A stretch of 64,000 bases of DNA from Euwallacea fornicatus (Eukaryota; Arthropoda; Insecta; Coleoptera; Curculionidae), in the NCBI RefSeq assembly GCF_040115645.1, contig NC_089554.1, forward strand, positions 2,108,001 through 2,172,000, written 5' to 3'. How positions within the stretch are numbered: position 1 is the stretch's first letter; every line of letters begins with the position of its first letter. Below the pieces are notes generated by a model that saw only the letters and a program-made list of their open reading frames with translations, did no database searches and was not told where the DNA came from. The position numbers were made by a program, and so were the translations under genes. Shown piece by piece: positions 1 through 12,073 of this stretch.

Positions 1-284
1 ACGCAGTGCTCTCGTTGTAAATCTGCAACAAATTCAGTTGCCGTAATTGTAAGTTGCCTTCTAGCTGTTAAAACTAAAAATCGATCTTGAGCTGCAGTTG
101 TAATGCGTTCACGTCCTGGGTGTTGTTCGGCCGGAGTTCTAGTTTCCTTAAAGCGCCGCCCTAATCGACTGATAACATTTTGGGAAACACCCATGCGCTG
201 AGCTACTTCAGTTTATCTCAAATCAACTTGAAGAAAACCTACCGTCCGATTTATCTCATCCAGCGTTAAATGCCATCGTTCCAT
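1..284 (-). pseudogene. Tc1-like transposase, N-terminal fragment
   Basis: On the minus strand an ATG at 284-282 opens a reading frame that runs to the window edge. It has the helix-turn-helix DNA-binding start typical of Tc1-family transposases, with the recognition-helix stretch TEVAQRMGVSQNVISRL followed by a basic linker (GRRFKETRTPAEQHPGRERI). An in-frame TAA at 215-213 (codon 24) breaks it, so it is dead. The catalytic part would lie beyond base 1. The nearby 14-bp palindrome TATACTATAGTATA (475-488) may mark the element end, but I could not confirm this because the other end is outside the window. Confidence 0.8.
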
Positions 285-2189
285 GGTAAAACATGGTATT
301 TTCAAGGCACCCGATACACACCAGTAAGCATCGAAGAAATGAAAATGAATCAACCAGACAATTCAGCGAGATAAAAAATTCTGACTTCTTCATATCCACG
401 AGACAATTGTTTATTTACTTTAGCGTTTTTTTCAATCAATTTAGATATGTATACGAAGTGGGAACTTGCACTAATATACTATAGTATAAACTGTAATTTC
501 AAGTATTTGTTATCGGTTTTATGATTTTCCCAAAGTATCCTTAGACTTTTCCGATGTGTGTATATTTTTTGTAGCATTTGGCATCCATGCGCCATAAGAC
601 CATTTTTCTAAATGTTCTAAAAAAATGAATGAAACAAAAGTTTGGTTTAGACATAAAATTAATTTTACCCCGATGGAATTTCATTTTTATGAGCCAATAT
701 GTGTAAATTTATGCATCACACAAATATCTCTCCCGTGGAGATTGGAGCTAAAAGCTGCCATCAAGGAGGACGCTGGATTAATGCATTGGACTCGAATTTG
801 AATTACAGAGGCTGGAAGTTAAATAAGTGAGCAGCTTTTTAGGAACGTGAGAGGTCTAGATAAGTGCCGGGAAGTGGGAAAGTTTTACAGAATACGACGT
901 CAATTCAACCTTTTTTGAGTTTCAGGTCCACACGTTGCTTCTAAATGCAAATAAAAAATAGGTAACAAGATGCGAATTCGAGGCAGAAAAGAAAGCTCAA
1001 GAACAAGCCTCAATAATTATTAATATTTGAGGCTGAGAATATTTTTACCGGATGGGTGTTGTGGGTGAATGAGCAAGTGAGCATCAAATGCTTAGCGATC
1101 AAATACAGCTTCGGTATTCTTAATTTAGAGAACCGGTTTAATTGGCAATTTTTTTCTACTACTGTCAAAATATGGCAATTTCACGTGTTAATGTCAGTGC
1201 CTCAAGTTTTTCCATCGGTACCACTATTGTATTGCACACAACACATTGGTACTATTTTGTGTTGCGCGAAGTAAAATTCCCTGCGCTAGGCAGTTGGCCC
1301 ACATTCTTTCACTTCCCGAGATACAGACTGATTAATTTTTGTCGATTTTGAAAGGTCCTTGAAACAAAGCTTAGGTAACGATGGCCTATTTTATTTCTGA
1401 CCAACCCAATCATTGGCTACCAATAGTGCCTAATCGACATTTTTGGACAACCCATTCAGAACGGATACTCTTCTAAATACCAAGTACAAAATTGCCTTCC
1501 GTGAGTCCATTGTATAATATGGCCCAATGATAGATCGACATTTGACCGGAACTGCAACGTATTCCAAAAGGAAGTTCGAGCCTGTTGACTGAATAATGCC
1601 TCTGTTATATGGGAAAAATGCCCGGGGACCGTGATGAATAACTTATGTTGAACTCATGTCAATTTGCACGTGATTTTTGTTTCCATTATTGCTATTTCAG
1701 TACGGACAGGGCACGTACATTTTAACTACTCCTATTGACTTTTTCCCGAAATTACCTTTCGCGGGCGGAATTTTCTCGTCATTTTGTAATTTTACAGTTT
1801 AGCCGTTCGCGATGAATGCCCCATTGTGCAGCTGGGAAATTGAAATTTTAAAAATTAAGAATCGCTTCAATATGTTAAACCGCAGTTATAACGGTATATA
1901 TTGTAGAGGAGCAATTCCTATTGAGTTAAAATTTGCAGTTTAAGACCAGGGTATTAGGTAAGTAAAATTATTATATAGCTTTTGTTTATGGTTCTATTAC
2001 CGAAATAGCACTTTAAATCGAGGCTTCTTCTATTTTATAATAGTACATTATTGCACAAGTTTGCAACATATTGGCCCGCAATCTAACTTAGCGGTACGAG
2101 GGGAGAAGAGGCAACTTAACAAAGAATCAGTGCGGTATTTGCTTTGCGCTTATCTTATACCGTGCTGCTCTAAAATGATCCCATTCCCT
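285..2189. other. No recognisable gene
   Basis: AT-rich sequence with only short chance reading frames. The first 200 bases probably still belong to the untranslated end of the Tc1-like element. I see nothing else with support. Confidence 0.5.
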
Positions 2190-2742
2190 CCCCCCCCCCC
2201 CTGTTAACTTTTCAACAAATTCATGTTAATTTTTTAATTTAAAAGCAGCATTAAAAGGGACAGAAAATGCTATCTTTTGGCATTTTCATCCTTTTTAACT
2301 TTTGCTTGCGCCATCGATAGCACAAAATGGCCTATAAAAAAATTGAAACATAAATCAAATCATACCTCAAATTAAAGGCCCTTCCAAGCTACATTTAATA
2401 GTCTATTACAATTCAAAATTTATTGATTCGTTTTTGAACAAAACAGGTATAAATTTGGTAAAAAATGCAACACAAACACAGTAAAATAAGTTTCTCAAAA
2501 ACTAATCGATATATGTTGGATCACAATACGCCATTGAATATAGTTTTGAAAGACCTTTAATTTGAGGTGTCATTTGACCCATTTTCATTTTTAAAAAATA
2601 GGCCTTTTTGTGTGACCGGTGACGTAAGCAACATTAAGAAAAATAAACAAACGTTAAAAAATTGTATTTTTTTGATATATTTATTGCTGCTTTTGAATTA
2701 TAAAATATAATTTGTTAAAAAGTTAAGAGAACCCCCCCCCCC
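2190..2742. mobile_element. Foldback/MITE-like element, copy A of a three-copy family
   Basis: The two ends are inverted copies of each other. GTTAACTTTTCAACAAATT at the left matches AATTTGTTAAAAAGTTAA at the right, and both are followed inward by an AAAGCAGCA motif. Further inward, a segment with AAATTAAAGGCCCTTCCA is mirrored by AAAGACCTTTAATTTGAGG. There is no coding capacity. It shares this layout with copies at 51741-52518 and 55761-56508 but is about 200 bp shorter, having lost the centre. Runs of 12 C (2190-2201) and 11 C (2732-2742) border it in the same orientation, so the exact ends are uncertain. Confidence 0.8.
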
Positions 2743-4250
2743 TTTCTCTTAATCCCCCCGTGAATTTAGATTCGTACGCTATTCTTTTTTCTAATTGAAG
2801 TGAAACAATTATAACAAAAGACATTTCTGGACACCTTTTTCACAAATTGATCGTTTAAATTGCGTCCATCTATCCTAGCTAACACACAGAAGTAATAAAT
2901 TACTACCAGTGTGGTCAAATTTGAAAGCTTCTGTTGGAATTCTTGACTAAGCGAAACTATACAGTTTCTAATTCTGCTAAGCATTCAACCTAAGCTATTT
3001 CAACTCTCTCAAAATAGACATTTTCAGTAGTCACTTGGGAGTAATTTTCAGGAATTTTCTTTTATCTTAACCGACCAATTTTGGAAATAAGTTTTAGTTT
3101 TGTGAGAGAAGTTTAAGTGCAATTTTCAATGATTTTCATTTCCGGTAATGTTGAAAGTTAACTTTGGTGTTTTCAAGTAATCTTAATTAAGCAATTTTAA
3201 GAACTTTTCTCTAGATTTTTAGTAAATGAAAATGGGAAATTTATGTTTAGTTTTTAAAAAATGGCTATTATTTTGAATATTCTATATTCATTGAAAACGA
3301 TTGAAAGTGAAAAACTGCCATTAAATATCTAGTTTGATAAATAGTCTAGAGTACACTAATCCATTCACGAATAGTCAGTAATGTATGTATATATGCAACT
3401 GTATTTATTGATATTGTTACAAATTACTTTTAGAAGGTTTTTAGATACAAGACAGGTGACTACATGTATTTTTAAGTTGTATTCCTTGTGGGTTACAATT
3501 ACTTGCAAAATCGTAATGGCAGAATGTTTTGGGGCCCTAAATTGGTACTAAATTAAAGAAAAATGTAAAAATTAAAGTGTAAAAACTCAGTAAGTTTTTG
3601 TAATATTTCTGACGCAGAATGTTCTGTTAAATTACTGTAGAGCAATTCCGGAACATTCGCCGAACATCCATACCTAGAGCAGATCCCAATGCTCAATCGT
3701 CCAAAGAGAAATTGACTTGCGTACAATAAAACCGAAGGTACCGAACTTGTACATGTACTTGTTCCACGACACAATAAAAAACAGTTACAAGGGGTGTTCA
3801 AAATATTCAACAGGATTTAATGCGTTGGATTAGTATTTTTGGGGGCACTTAAAGTCTGAGATTTATACACGAGAGATAAACTTAAGGGAGAAGCTCCTTC
3901 AAAGATAACCGTCTGCTGTGCGACAATTAAAAATAATATAAAATAATAATAAAAAGCAATAAGGCGACTTTCGCTGAGAGGAAGGAAATGCATACAAACA
4001 AATGGCAGTAATTTTGAACACTATTTGTCACTATTTTTTTATTTTGTTGCAGTTGTTATTATCTAATTTAATTTTTCGTTATTATAATACAAAGATGGCG
4101 ATTATTCCGAACATTTATTAAATATTTTAATTTTTTCATAGCGTCTTTTTATTGAGATAAAATTATACGCGTGGGAATTATGAAACAAATGGGGTACAGA
4201 CAACTTTTAACATTTTCTGAAGGTTCCATATGATTTTAAAGTAAATAATA
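2743..4250. other. No recognisable gene
   Basis: AT-rich sequence without a convincing reading frame. The phrase ACAAGGGGTGTTCAAAATA near 3787 resembles the end of a TACAGGGTG-type foldback, but I found no partner end. Confidence 0.4.
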
Positions 4251-4252
4251 TA

Positions 4253-4550
4253 CAGGGTGTTCAAATCATAAATATCTCTCAAAAGACTATTTCCTTATCC
4301 AATCTTGCAATTTATAAATTCTGTTAATGGTGTCTTATAGCGTATGTCGAGACGCCGCTACTCACAAAATTTGAATTAGTTATGTCGAGCAGGCAAAATT
4401 ATGAATATAAAGTAATTAATTAAAAAAAGTAAAATGTCCAGTATCTCCAGAATGAACCGAAATTTACCCACGATATGTGAGTGAATTTGAATCATGGCGA
4501 AGTCCCGTAGCCCCTGGCAACGTAACTAGAGTTACCTCTGAAACACCCTG
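4253..4550. mobile_element. Short TACAGGGTG-type MITE
   Basis: A 298-bp unit is bounded by TAATATACAGGGTGTT on the left and its inverted copy AACACCCTGTATATTA on the right, with TA flanking both sides as expected for Tc1/mariner-type insertion. The inverted match is short (about 16 bp including the flank) and there is no coding capacity. This is the end sequence shared by several other elements in the window. Confidence 0.75.
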
Positions 4551-4552
4551 TA

Positions 4553-6637
4553 TATTAAAGTGAAAAAACGACACAAAAACAAATATCGATTTCAGTGTTC
4601 ACTCATTAAATTGAACAAATAGATCTATTGTTTACACATCATTACTTGCTGTTCGGTCCATCGTAACGTACCGTTTAATTTCGCCGATACACATCATCAT
4701 AAAATCATAACTCAAATGTACTATACAGATAATAAACTTGTTAACATCCATGTTTAGTTAAATCCTTGCAATTATAAATTCCATGGCGGATTAAAAAACT
4801 TTAATATGCTCGAATTTCGAAATTACTATAATTATTCGGAGGTATATTCAATAGCCGCAATTTGGGTCTGGTTATTATTTTTGAATAAACAAAAACATGC
4901 TTCATAATGAACGAAAATGTTTATTAACGAGAATATATATGCTTCTGATTAATAATTCTAGTTGTTTCATTTGGGAATATAGTTTAAATCGGCGAAATCA
5001 ACAGAGTTTTCATGTAACGTTTGCTCACAATAGAGTGGCATCGAATCTACTCACGAAATTTTCCTGTATTATCAACTGCCAAAAAATTGTCAAACAATAT
5101 CATGCTTCATATGCTAGGAAGTGCAGGTTTCCTTAACTCATTTTCTACTACTCAATTTAAACATTTTTGCTACCAGTCCTTGATTAGAGAAAGATTAGAA
5201 AACGAAAATTCACATGTTAAGAAATGAACAACGACACCAGCAAATCATTAGTCCACACAGGACGGGAGATTCAACAAATAATGATTTAATAAGTAAGCAC
5301 TATAAGATTTGATGAGACGAATCAGTTTACGGTCGAGCTGGCTCATAAATGGAGTCGAATAAAACCTCATTATGTACGCGTTACATGCAACGTTTTATGT
5401 GTGATTTCATGTTGACCTGCGAATAATCCAACATTTAACTCAAAATTTAATTGCTTCCAAAATGCGACCTGTTAAAAGAAATTTATGTCCGCCCGTTAAT
5501 ATTCAGTCATTGTCACTTCCCCAGTAAAACATATATGCGACCCGCTTTATTCTACTATTTACAGTTTTATTGTACTAGGACCATAATGAGTCAGTTTATG
5601 GCTGCAAAATAGTATTGTGAAGATTTCTTTATTATCAAGTTGAATGCGTGGTAAACGGCCTTTTTCTTGACCTGTTTATTTCACAAATTTGTAGATAAAA
5701 CTGTATATGTATTTAGTTCCGGAAATTGGTACTGCTAATTACGTCATGGCAACCATGCCACTATGTCCGCGTTTTCAAATTGATAGTCAATCAAATACTC
5801 TAGGCCTTAGTCCTTCGGTTGCCTCTAAGGTTTCGGAAACTTAAAAAGTGAAGCACTAGATCATTTTTTATCTAGACACCTCAGAGTATCTTTGAGAGAT
5901 ACTTATGCTAGCGCAATATGAACCTATCGTAATTTTCTTTCATATCCAAGAGGTGTCCAATTTGTCAGATGAAGAAGTGAATAGCATCCACCATGGTCGT
6001 TTTTCACAAAATGCTTATTTTATCTCATTAATACTCTGCATCAAACTGAAAATGTCTTCGTTTTTTTCAAGTTTATTACAATTTGGTAGTTATCCTTCTT
6101 ATTAAAAAAAAAAAAAAAATAGGAAATGCTCAAATGTTTAATGAAACAGTGGTGGATATACTTCGCATCTCATAATTTCACGATTTTAATGGGCTCCTTT
6201 ATAACTTGAAATTTCGTGGCAAAATCACAAAAAAATCAATAACCTTGTACCATTAATTAACCAAAATGTTATCGAAACTCCACATAATAATATCATGTTT
6301 ACAATAACGACGTCGTTGAAGGTGAGCTGGCAAGTCGAGATACCGAACCACTGCGGCACTGTGCTGAGAAGAGCATGGCTGCGCCAGCTTCTTTGTTTTT
6401 TAATATTAATTTCTTTCCTTTTGTTTCAGGTACAGTGTCTCAGATAGATTAGCCGACAGTCCTTTTAATCCTCCAATATGAGGTAATTATAATTAAGCTC
6501 CTTTACATTGTACTTTGCGGTTATTAAATATTAATCAGACGAGGAAGAGAAATAAACGGGTTATTGTCCATGGATAGTTGCAATGGACTTCGTTTTAATG
6601 GTTGAATAATCAGTCGAGTGAGATAAATAAATACAAT
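4553..6637. other. No recognisable gene; one tRNA-like patch
   Basis: Mostly featureless AT-rich sequence. It includes a 15-A run near 6104-6118 and the tRNA-like patch described separately at 6315-6375. Confidence 0.4.
6315..6375 (-). repeat. Possible tRNA-derived SINE fragment
   Basis: Read on the minus strand, TGCCGCAGTGG (6358-6348) matches the RNA polymerase III A-box pattern TRGCNNAGTGG at 10 of 11 positions. It is followed by TTCGGTATCTCGACTTGCC, resembling a D-arm running into an anticodon stem. No B-box (GGTTCGANNCC) follows at the right distance, so it is not a functional tRNA gene. It could be the 5' half of a SINE or a coincidence. Confidence 0.2.
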
Positions 6638-7427
6638 GTATCCCAAAAATGCATGGTGGTATGAGATTATTTCGGTCAATACATTAAGGTTTGATTTAAA
6701 AATTATTTAAAAAAGTATCTCGTTAAAACGCTATTCGTGATCAAAATTCTTGAAAAAAAACATGTTTTTTACTATATTTAGAGTATTTTTTATCGATTTT
6801 AATAAAAAAACCCATTGCGCATTTATTTCATTAGGACGGGGATTATTTTCATGTAACAGGTTTGTGGGTCTATTCGCAATGTGCAAATGGTAAATTATTA
6901 ACTATCTTCGTACAAAAATGGCCAAAAGTTCTCACTGTGTAGCTGCATCGTATTGACTTTTTTTTTAATGATGCATTAGCCCTTTCTCCAACTTTTCTAT
7001 CTGTTGGTAATTGCGTCTATGATTAACATTTCATGCCGAAAAAATGTTATTTCCTTTGTCATACCGAACGCCGATTTGCCATCACTTCGACAATTATCAA
7101 TATTTGTCGATCTTTAACAACACTTAACGCTAATGTCATTTCTGCAAAATGCCATAACGAGGAACTTGCCACTAACACATTGCGAATAGACATGAATGTT
7201 AATGAAAATAATCTTAGTACTAATGAATAAATGCATAATAGGCTTCACTGAAAACCACTGAAATATTCTCCAGATGTAGCAAAAACATGTTTTTTTTCTT
7301 CAACAACTTTGACCGTAAATAGTGTCCAAACAAGACATTTCTTTTAAATAATTTTTGGGACAGATTTTAAGGTCTTGGCTCAAATAATGTCGTGATTCCA
7401 TTTTTGACCATGCATTGTCGGGACACC
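6638..7427. mobile_element. Diverged foldback element
   Basis: The ends are inverted relatives: TATCCCAAAAATGCATGG at about 6640 against CCATGCATTGTCGGGACA at about 7409-7426. The similarity continues inward through AAAAATTATTT, the ACATGTTTTT motif, and GTCTATTCGCAATGTG (6867-6882) against its inverse at about 7178-7193. So most of the 790 bp folds on itself. Arms are clearly diverged with many indels, suggesting an old insertion. The small reading frame at 7033-7230 lies inside the right arm and is not a gene. Confidence 0.65.
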
Positions 7428-9212
7428 TTGAAATGGGTGTTCTCGCATTTATTTAAGAAACCTGTCGAGGGGAATACGTGATTCCTCCCATAAGTGTGTA
7501 ACATACGTTTAAGTAAGTACAATTTTTCTTTATCTGACGGGAAGTTACCTGCGTTGAGGAACATTTTACGAAGACAGATTTCTAAAGTCCCAAAATTTAT
7601 CACTTATTAAATGTGAAATTATATTTTATGTTACGTAGAACATTGCCGCCTGGAACATTGCCCATGCATATGCAAATTGTGGCATCTCTATACGTTTTCA
7701 TCATAGCAATTATGCTTATGTTGGTATTTGTGCCGCATCGGGGAGGCATTAATGGTGACACCATTTTTATACCAGCAGTGTATTTATTTTAGCGGTTTGC
7801 ATACAAATTTATCAGGTGAAGATCAAGGCGCAAAGTGCACATTTTTGCAATGGATGATGACGACAGCGTTTTGTCCCAAAATTAAGTGCGGCTAAGGTTT
7901 AAATTAAGGTCTCAACAACGTGTTTTCGAGAATGTTGTTTAAACCGGGACCCTTTGTCGTCATATTTAACATTATGCCCGCATACCGCTAAAAGGGAGCA
8001 GAAAGGCGAAAATCAATAGCGCAGAATTCGCTGATAAATTATTAAATAACCCGCATTGTTTACTGGTCGCCTCTGAAAAGGGCGAACACTCGTGTTTGTT
8101 CACTTGCTTTTCTACGGGCATAATAAAATCGCCCGTTTCAATTTACGCTCACTCCGGACCATTGTCATAAAATGCTCGACTGCGACTAATTAAATAGTAA
8201 AAAGTGTTTTCACGACTTTTTTTCCGCGCAAAAGTTTATTATGTTTGCCTTTGTTTTCTGACATTTTTACCTCTGTTATGATTTCATTTACATCACTTGT
8301 CTTATCAAAATTAATTCCCCACCCCCAATAGGAGGTCTCAAAATGCGACAGGATGGAAGATTTCACGTAGACAACGTAGAAATAACGAGATCTGCTACTT
8401 AGTCTTTTTTCTAATTATGACAAATAAAACAACTTTCTTAATCAAAACTGGTTAGGTAGTAAACAATTTTGATTTTGTAATTAGCTGCACGTTATAAGCA
8501 ACTACCTAAATTGGACTCGTAACGTTTCCTGTAGGTCTACAGACAAGCCACGTGGCGCTTTACGCGCCACGCTCCAAAGGGGCCGACGTCGCTTAATCGG
8601 CTTTCCATTCTTATAAAGTTTATCTCGGTTTCTGCCTTAGGCACAGTTTTAATTTCCGGACAGAGGGAATTTCATGTATCAAAATCTTTGAGGAATAAAT
8701 TCGCGACAATAAAATACCGCATTTTTTACCACGCTTCTCCCGCTAATCTGCACTAGTGCATTGAACCGATGGGTATACTCGTGTAAATTACCACGTACTT
8801 CTGGAGTGCTTGGTTTAGTGGCGGCCTAACTAAAAGTCGTCAAGTATTTTATTGCTAAATTATCAGGGATTCGTTAATGGGATTGGACACTGGCCGATAC
8901 ACTTAGTGTAATTCCCTGTTTACACCAGCTTATTACTAATCGTCGGTACTCGCCTCTTTCACTAATACCATCACGTGCGAAGGGACCGAATTAATGTTAA
9001 GCATTAATAGAATTAAGAGTGTGAGTGAATAAAAACGTGTTCTATTCATTTATTAATTACTTGTACGTCTTGTACGCTCCCCTTCTTTCCAAGGCTTTCT
9101 TTCAACTTCCTTCGGCACTTTGAATTTGAGGCGGTGTAAAAGGGCACAAGTAATCGCACAACTTATGGAAATTTTGAATGTCACAATATCTATCCACCAA
9201 AATTGCCGTGTC
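7428..9212. other. No recognisable gene
   Basis: No supported gene. A small GC hairpin sits at 8551-8571 (CGTGGCGC, 5-base loop, GCGCCACG). The stretch is less repeat-like than its surroundings and might be unique host DNA. Confidence 0.4.
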
Positions 9213-10029
9213 TATTCAAATTTGCCAATATTGCACCAACGGGATAACGGTGGGATTAGGACAAAGAGCAGTTGAACGAAAAACGTTCAGAAGTGTTTTC
9301 TGACCGATTGAAAAATGAGAATTTTTAAGAATTTTTTTGTTTTGTTTTTCTATCTTGTTCCTTCGAGCCACAGGCCAAAAACTTCCTTTCTGCGAATTTT
9401 TGAAATTCTTAAAATGTTTAGGGATGCGTGCTGACAAAGTTATGAGTAAAGTAGACGCGAGTACTACACACTTACTTGTCAAGTAAGTGTGTACTAGACG
9501 TCTTTGCACAGGATATGTGAGACAAGATGGAATAAAATTCACAAGGCCACAGGATGATGTATACGGCCACATAACGATACGGATGATTACGTAACATGTC
9601 ATGGTAATAAATATTTCTTATTAGAAACACCTGTATTTATGGAAAACGTCTCATCTATGAATTAATGATGTAGAAAACAAACATTTTTACACGTCTTTAG
9701 AAGGCATTTTCAAAATTTCAACCTCGTTTTCGTTAAATTCATTGTCCGGGAAAAAATGATTTTGGGCGTAGAGTTTGGCCCGTAACATCATTACTCTACT
9801 TAAAACTTTGTAAGCATCCATCCCTGAAAACTTTAAGTACGTATTTCAAGAATTCGCGGAAAAGAAGTTCTTGGTCTGTAGCTCGGGGAAAAACAATAAA
9901 AAAAAACAAATTCATAAAGACACTTACTTTTTAATCAATCAGAAAATATTTCTGAACTCTTTTCCTTCAATTGCTCTTTGGCAGAATTCGACCGTTGTCC
10001 GTTTCCTACAATATTGGCAAATTTGAATA
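9213..10029. mobile_element. Foldback element with about 240-bp arms
   Basis: TATTCAAATTTGCCAATATTG at the left end (9213) is exactly mirrored at the right end (to 10029). The inverted similarity extends about 240 bp inward on each side, through matched landmarks such as CAAAGAGCA, TTTTCTGA and the CCACAGGCC / GGTCTGTAGC pair. The loop holds a 29-base near-perfect palindrome at 9465-9493. The 128-codon frame on the minus strand at 9216-9602 overlaps the arm and has no recognisable protein features. Confidence 0.7.
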
Positions 10030-10506
10030 TATACTGTACCATTCAAGATTTTTGCGTATAGATATCGTAATATCCAAGATTTCTCCGATTTATACGATTA
10101 TCTATCAATTTTTAGCACCTCAAATTAAAACTGCCACTGCGAGTTCAGAGAAAGTCGTGGAGGCGCTACATAGAAGTGATTAGTAAACAAAGGAGGTTTC
10201 TATTCACTCGTAACTATCAATTTTACCAATGGTTCGTTTGTAAAAAAGAAATGTTAAAGTGGCAAATACCAATGGTTAGTGCTAACTTCGTATTAACAGT
10301 CATCGCTTCCTTCCCACATCGAGGCCACAGGACAAGGCCCATTGGATTATGTAACGAACTCCTGAAAATTGCACAATTTTCCTCATGTTTACCCTCCTGT
10401 TGTGTCCTGTGCCTTTCGATGCCCTCCAGGTTCGGAGTCGCCATCGAATTATATCTGCGCACCGTTTCTTGCAAACCCAAACAGTCGACAATAAAAAAAA
10501 AAAAAA

Positions 10507-11098
10507 TTAACTGAGCATGAAAATTCGTGACTTGTTAGCGCCCCATATCCACGAACCCATGGTACTACCGTCGTCGCCGGTATCAGATTCCGTAAATCGC
10601 TGAATGGCTGAGTCATCAAAATAAACCTCAACCAACATGCAACCTGCACCGGCGTTCTTCGGCTTCGCATGGTCGGGTGGTACCCATTCGATAATCGGTG
10701 GTACCGCCGCGGCAACCGCCGTCCCCCCCGTACCACCGTCGTACAAACACACATATTCAACAGGTAAATGGTTGAATTCCCGAGTGTCTGTTTTTTTCGA
10801 GCTCGTCCTTTTTCGACGGATTTCGAGAGGTCTCGAATAGCAGGGCCATACGCGACTTAGCCCGTATGGCGCGACGCGTCGGTGTGTGTTTGCCTCTAAA
10901 CATCATGACTGAATTTTCGTAGTTCAGTTTAGGCTTCATCATCAGTATTTCAGACGGATTAATCGTAGACGTTTCGATTTGTTTTTGTTTATAAGCACGC
11001 GTTGTTACCGCACGGTTCGGATTTTCTTCGTTTCCGTTCACCTTTGTTTTACTGATTGTCGTACTTGCGTCATCCGTTAGCGTTTCGCAAGTGTTAAT
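10507..11098 (-). CDS. Candidate host coding region, product unrecognised
   Basis: The block is visibly richer in GC and CpG than its surroundings. On the minus strand one frame is open from 11098 to 10757; it follows a TAG and encodes a basic, Lys/Arg-rich stretch including KQKQIETSTINPSEILMMK. A second frame, one base off, is open from about 10920 to 10507 and encodes DTREFNHLPVEYVCLYDGG, a Gly/Ala-rich run, then IEWVPPDHAKPKNAG. The two overlap, so a real gene would need an intron or a frameshift between them. Further down the same strand at about 10485, a T-rich tract ends in a plausible AAG acceptor, followed by open sequence to a possible donor GGGTAAAC near 10395. I do not recognise the protein. 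It could be exons of a real gene or a decayed copy. Confidence 0.3.
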
Positions 11099-11572
11099 CT
11101 ATGCGAAGAAGAATCCCATCCAATTAAGGCTTTACAGACGGTTATAGGTGTTATAGTGTGTGAGTGGTCGCTGTTTCCGTTTTGGCGCCCTTTACAGTGT
11201 GGATTTACCTTTAGATTGGAATACGCACGACGGATTTCCGGCGGACTGACTTTACTGAATTGGTGAGCACTTTCATACACAAATCCCATTGAATTAAAGT
11301 ATTTTTAATTCTGTAACCGCGAAGATTTTCCAGTATTGGTTCTCATTATATCACATAAAACGCTTGCGAAATTGGAACCTAAACGGAAAAAAACTTGTGG
11401 TTTGTGCGAGTCTTGTGTTGCATTTCCATATAGACCACCCAACGTTTATTCTTAACGACACATTTGGTCTAATATAAATATGTCTTAATTGATCCTTGTT
11501 GTAGACGCTCGGCCGTCCTAAATTTAAATTAATGTTCAATTCGTTTACTCTAAAACCCGCGAGTTTCTTACA
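11099..11572. other. CpG-containing stretch, no clear gene
   Basis: A minus-strand frame at 11077-11289 is open for 70 codons next to the candidate coding block and may be part of it, but it is in another frame. The rest shows nothing recognisable. Confidence 0.3.
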
Positions 11573-11880
11573 CACACAGTGTCCCAAAAATTGAAGTCGA
11601 ATGAGTGAAAACCTTGACCCTCAGCGAATCGTTAAAGTTTGCGCTAATCTCAGTTCCTCATCGAGAAACGAAGGTTCAAAGGTCGCACCTTCGAGTCTCT
11701 TCAGCTGAAAATATGCGGCTTATATACACAGCGTTTCAAAAATTTAAGGCCAATCAGCCCGATTAGTTACCCTTAGCGAATCGTTACGATTTGTATTAGG
11801 CTCAGTCCCTCAACGAGAAATGAAGACTGAAAGGTTGCGTTATCGAGCCTTCTCAGCTGAACATGTGCGGCCGTCACCAT
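11573..11880. repeat. Diverged tandem duplication, about 155-bp unit
   Basis: Two head-to-tail copies start with ACACAGTGTCCCAAAAATT (11573) and ACACAGCGTTTCAAAAATT (about 11727). They share ordered landmarks: AGCGAATCGTTA, CTCAGT, CGAGAAA, and TCAGCTGAA followed by ATGTGCGGC or ATATGCGGC. Each copy begins with an ACACAGTG-like motif, and the Tc1 element that follows also begins ACACAGTG, so the duplication may derive from transposon ends. Confidence 0.7.
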
Positions 11881-12073
11881 AACCGAACACTAACTAGACA
11901 CAGTGTGTCACCGCCAAAACCATACGCCTTAGAATTTCATGTTACAATGGTATTTTTCGGTAAAATTGAAAAGTTAACAAAAAGAAAACCGTTGGAGGCA
12001 AGAATCAATGCGTACTAATCGTCATTATCATCAAACTTGAACCAACTAGAAAAAATGCCTTGATTTCACGCAT

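Noticed and set aside
6104..6118. A-run as the tail of a retrotransposed copy
   Set aside because: No recognisable SINE, LINE or processed gene precedes it.
9216..9602. 128-codon minus-strand frame
   Set aside because: It overlaps the arm and loop of a foldback element and shows no domain features.
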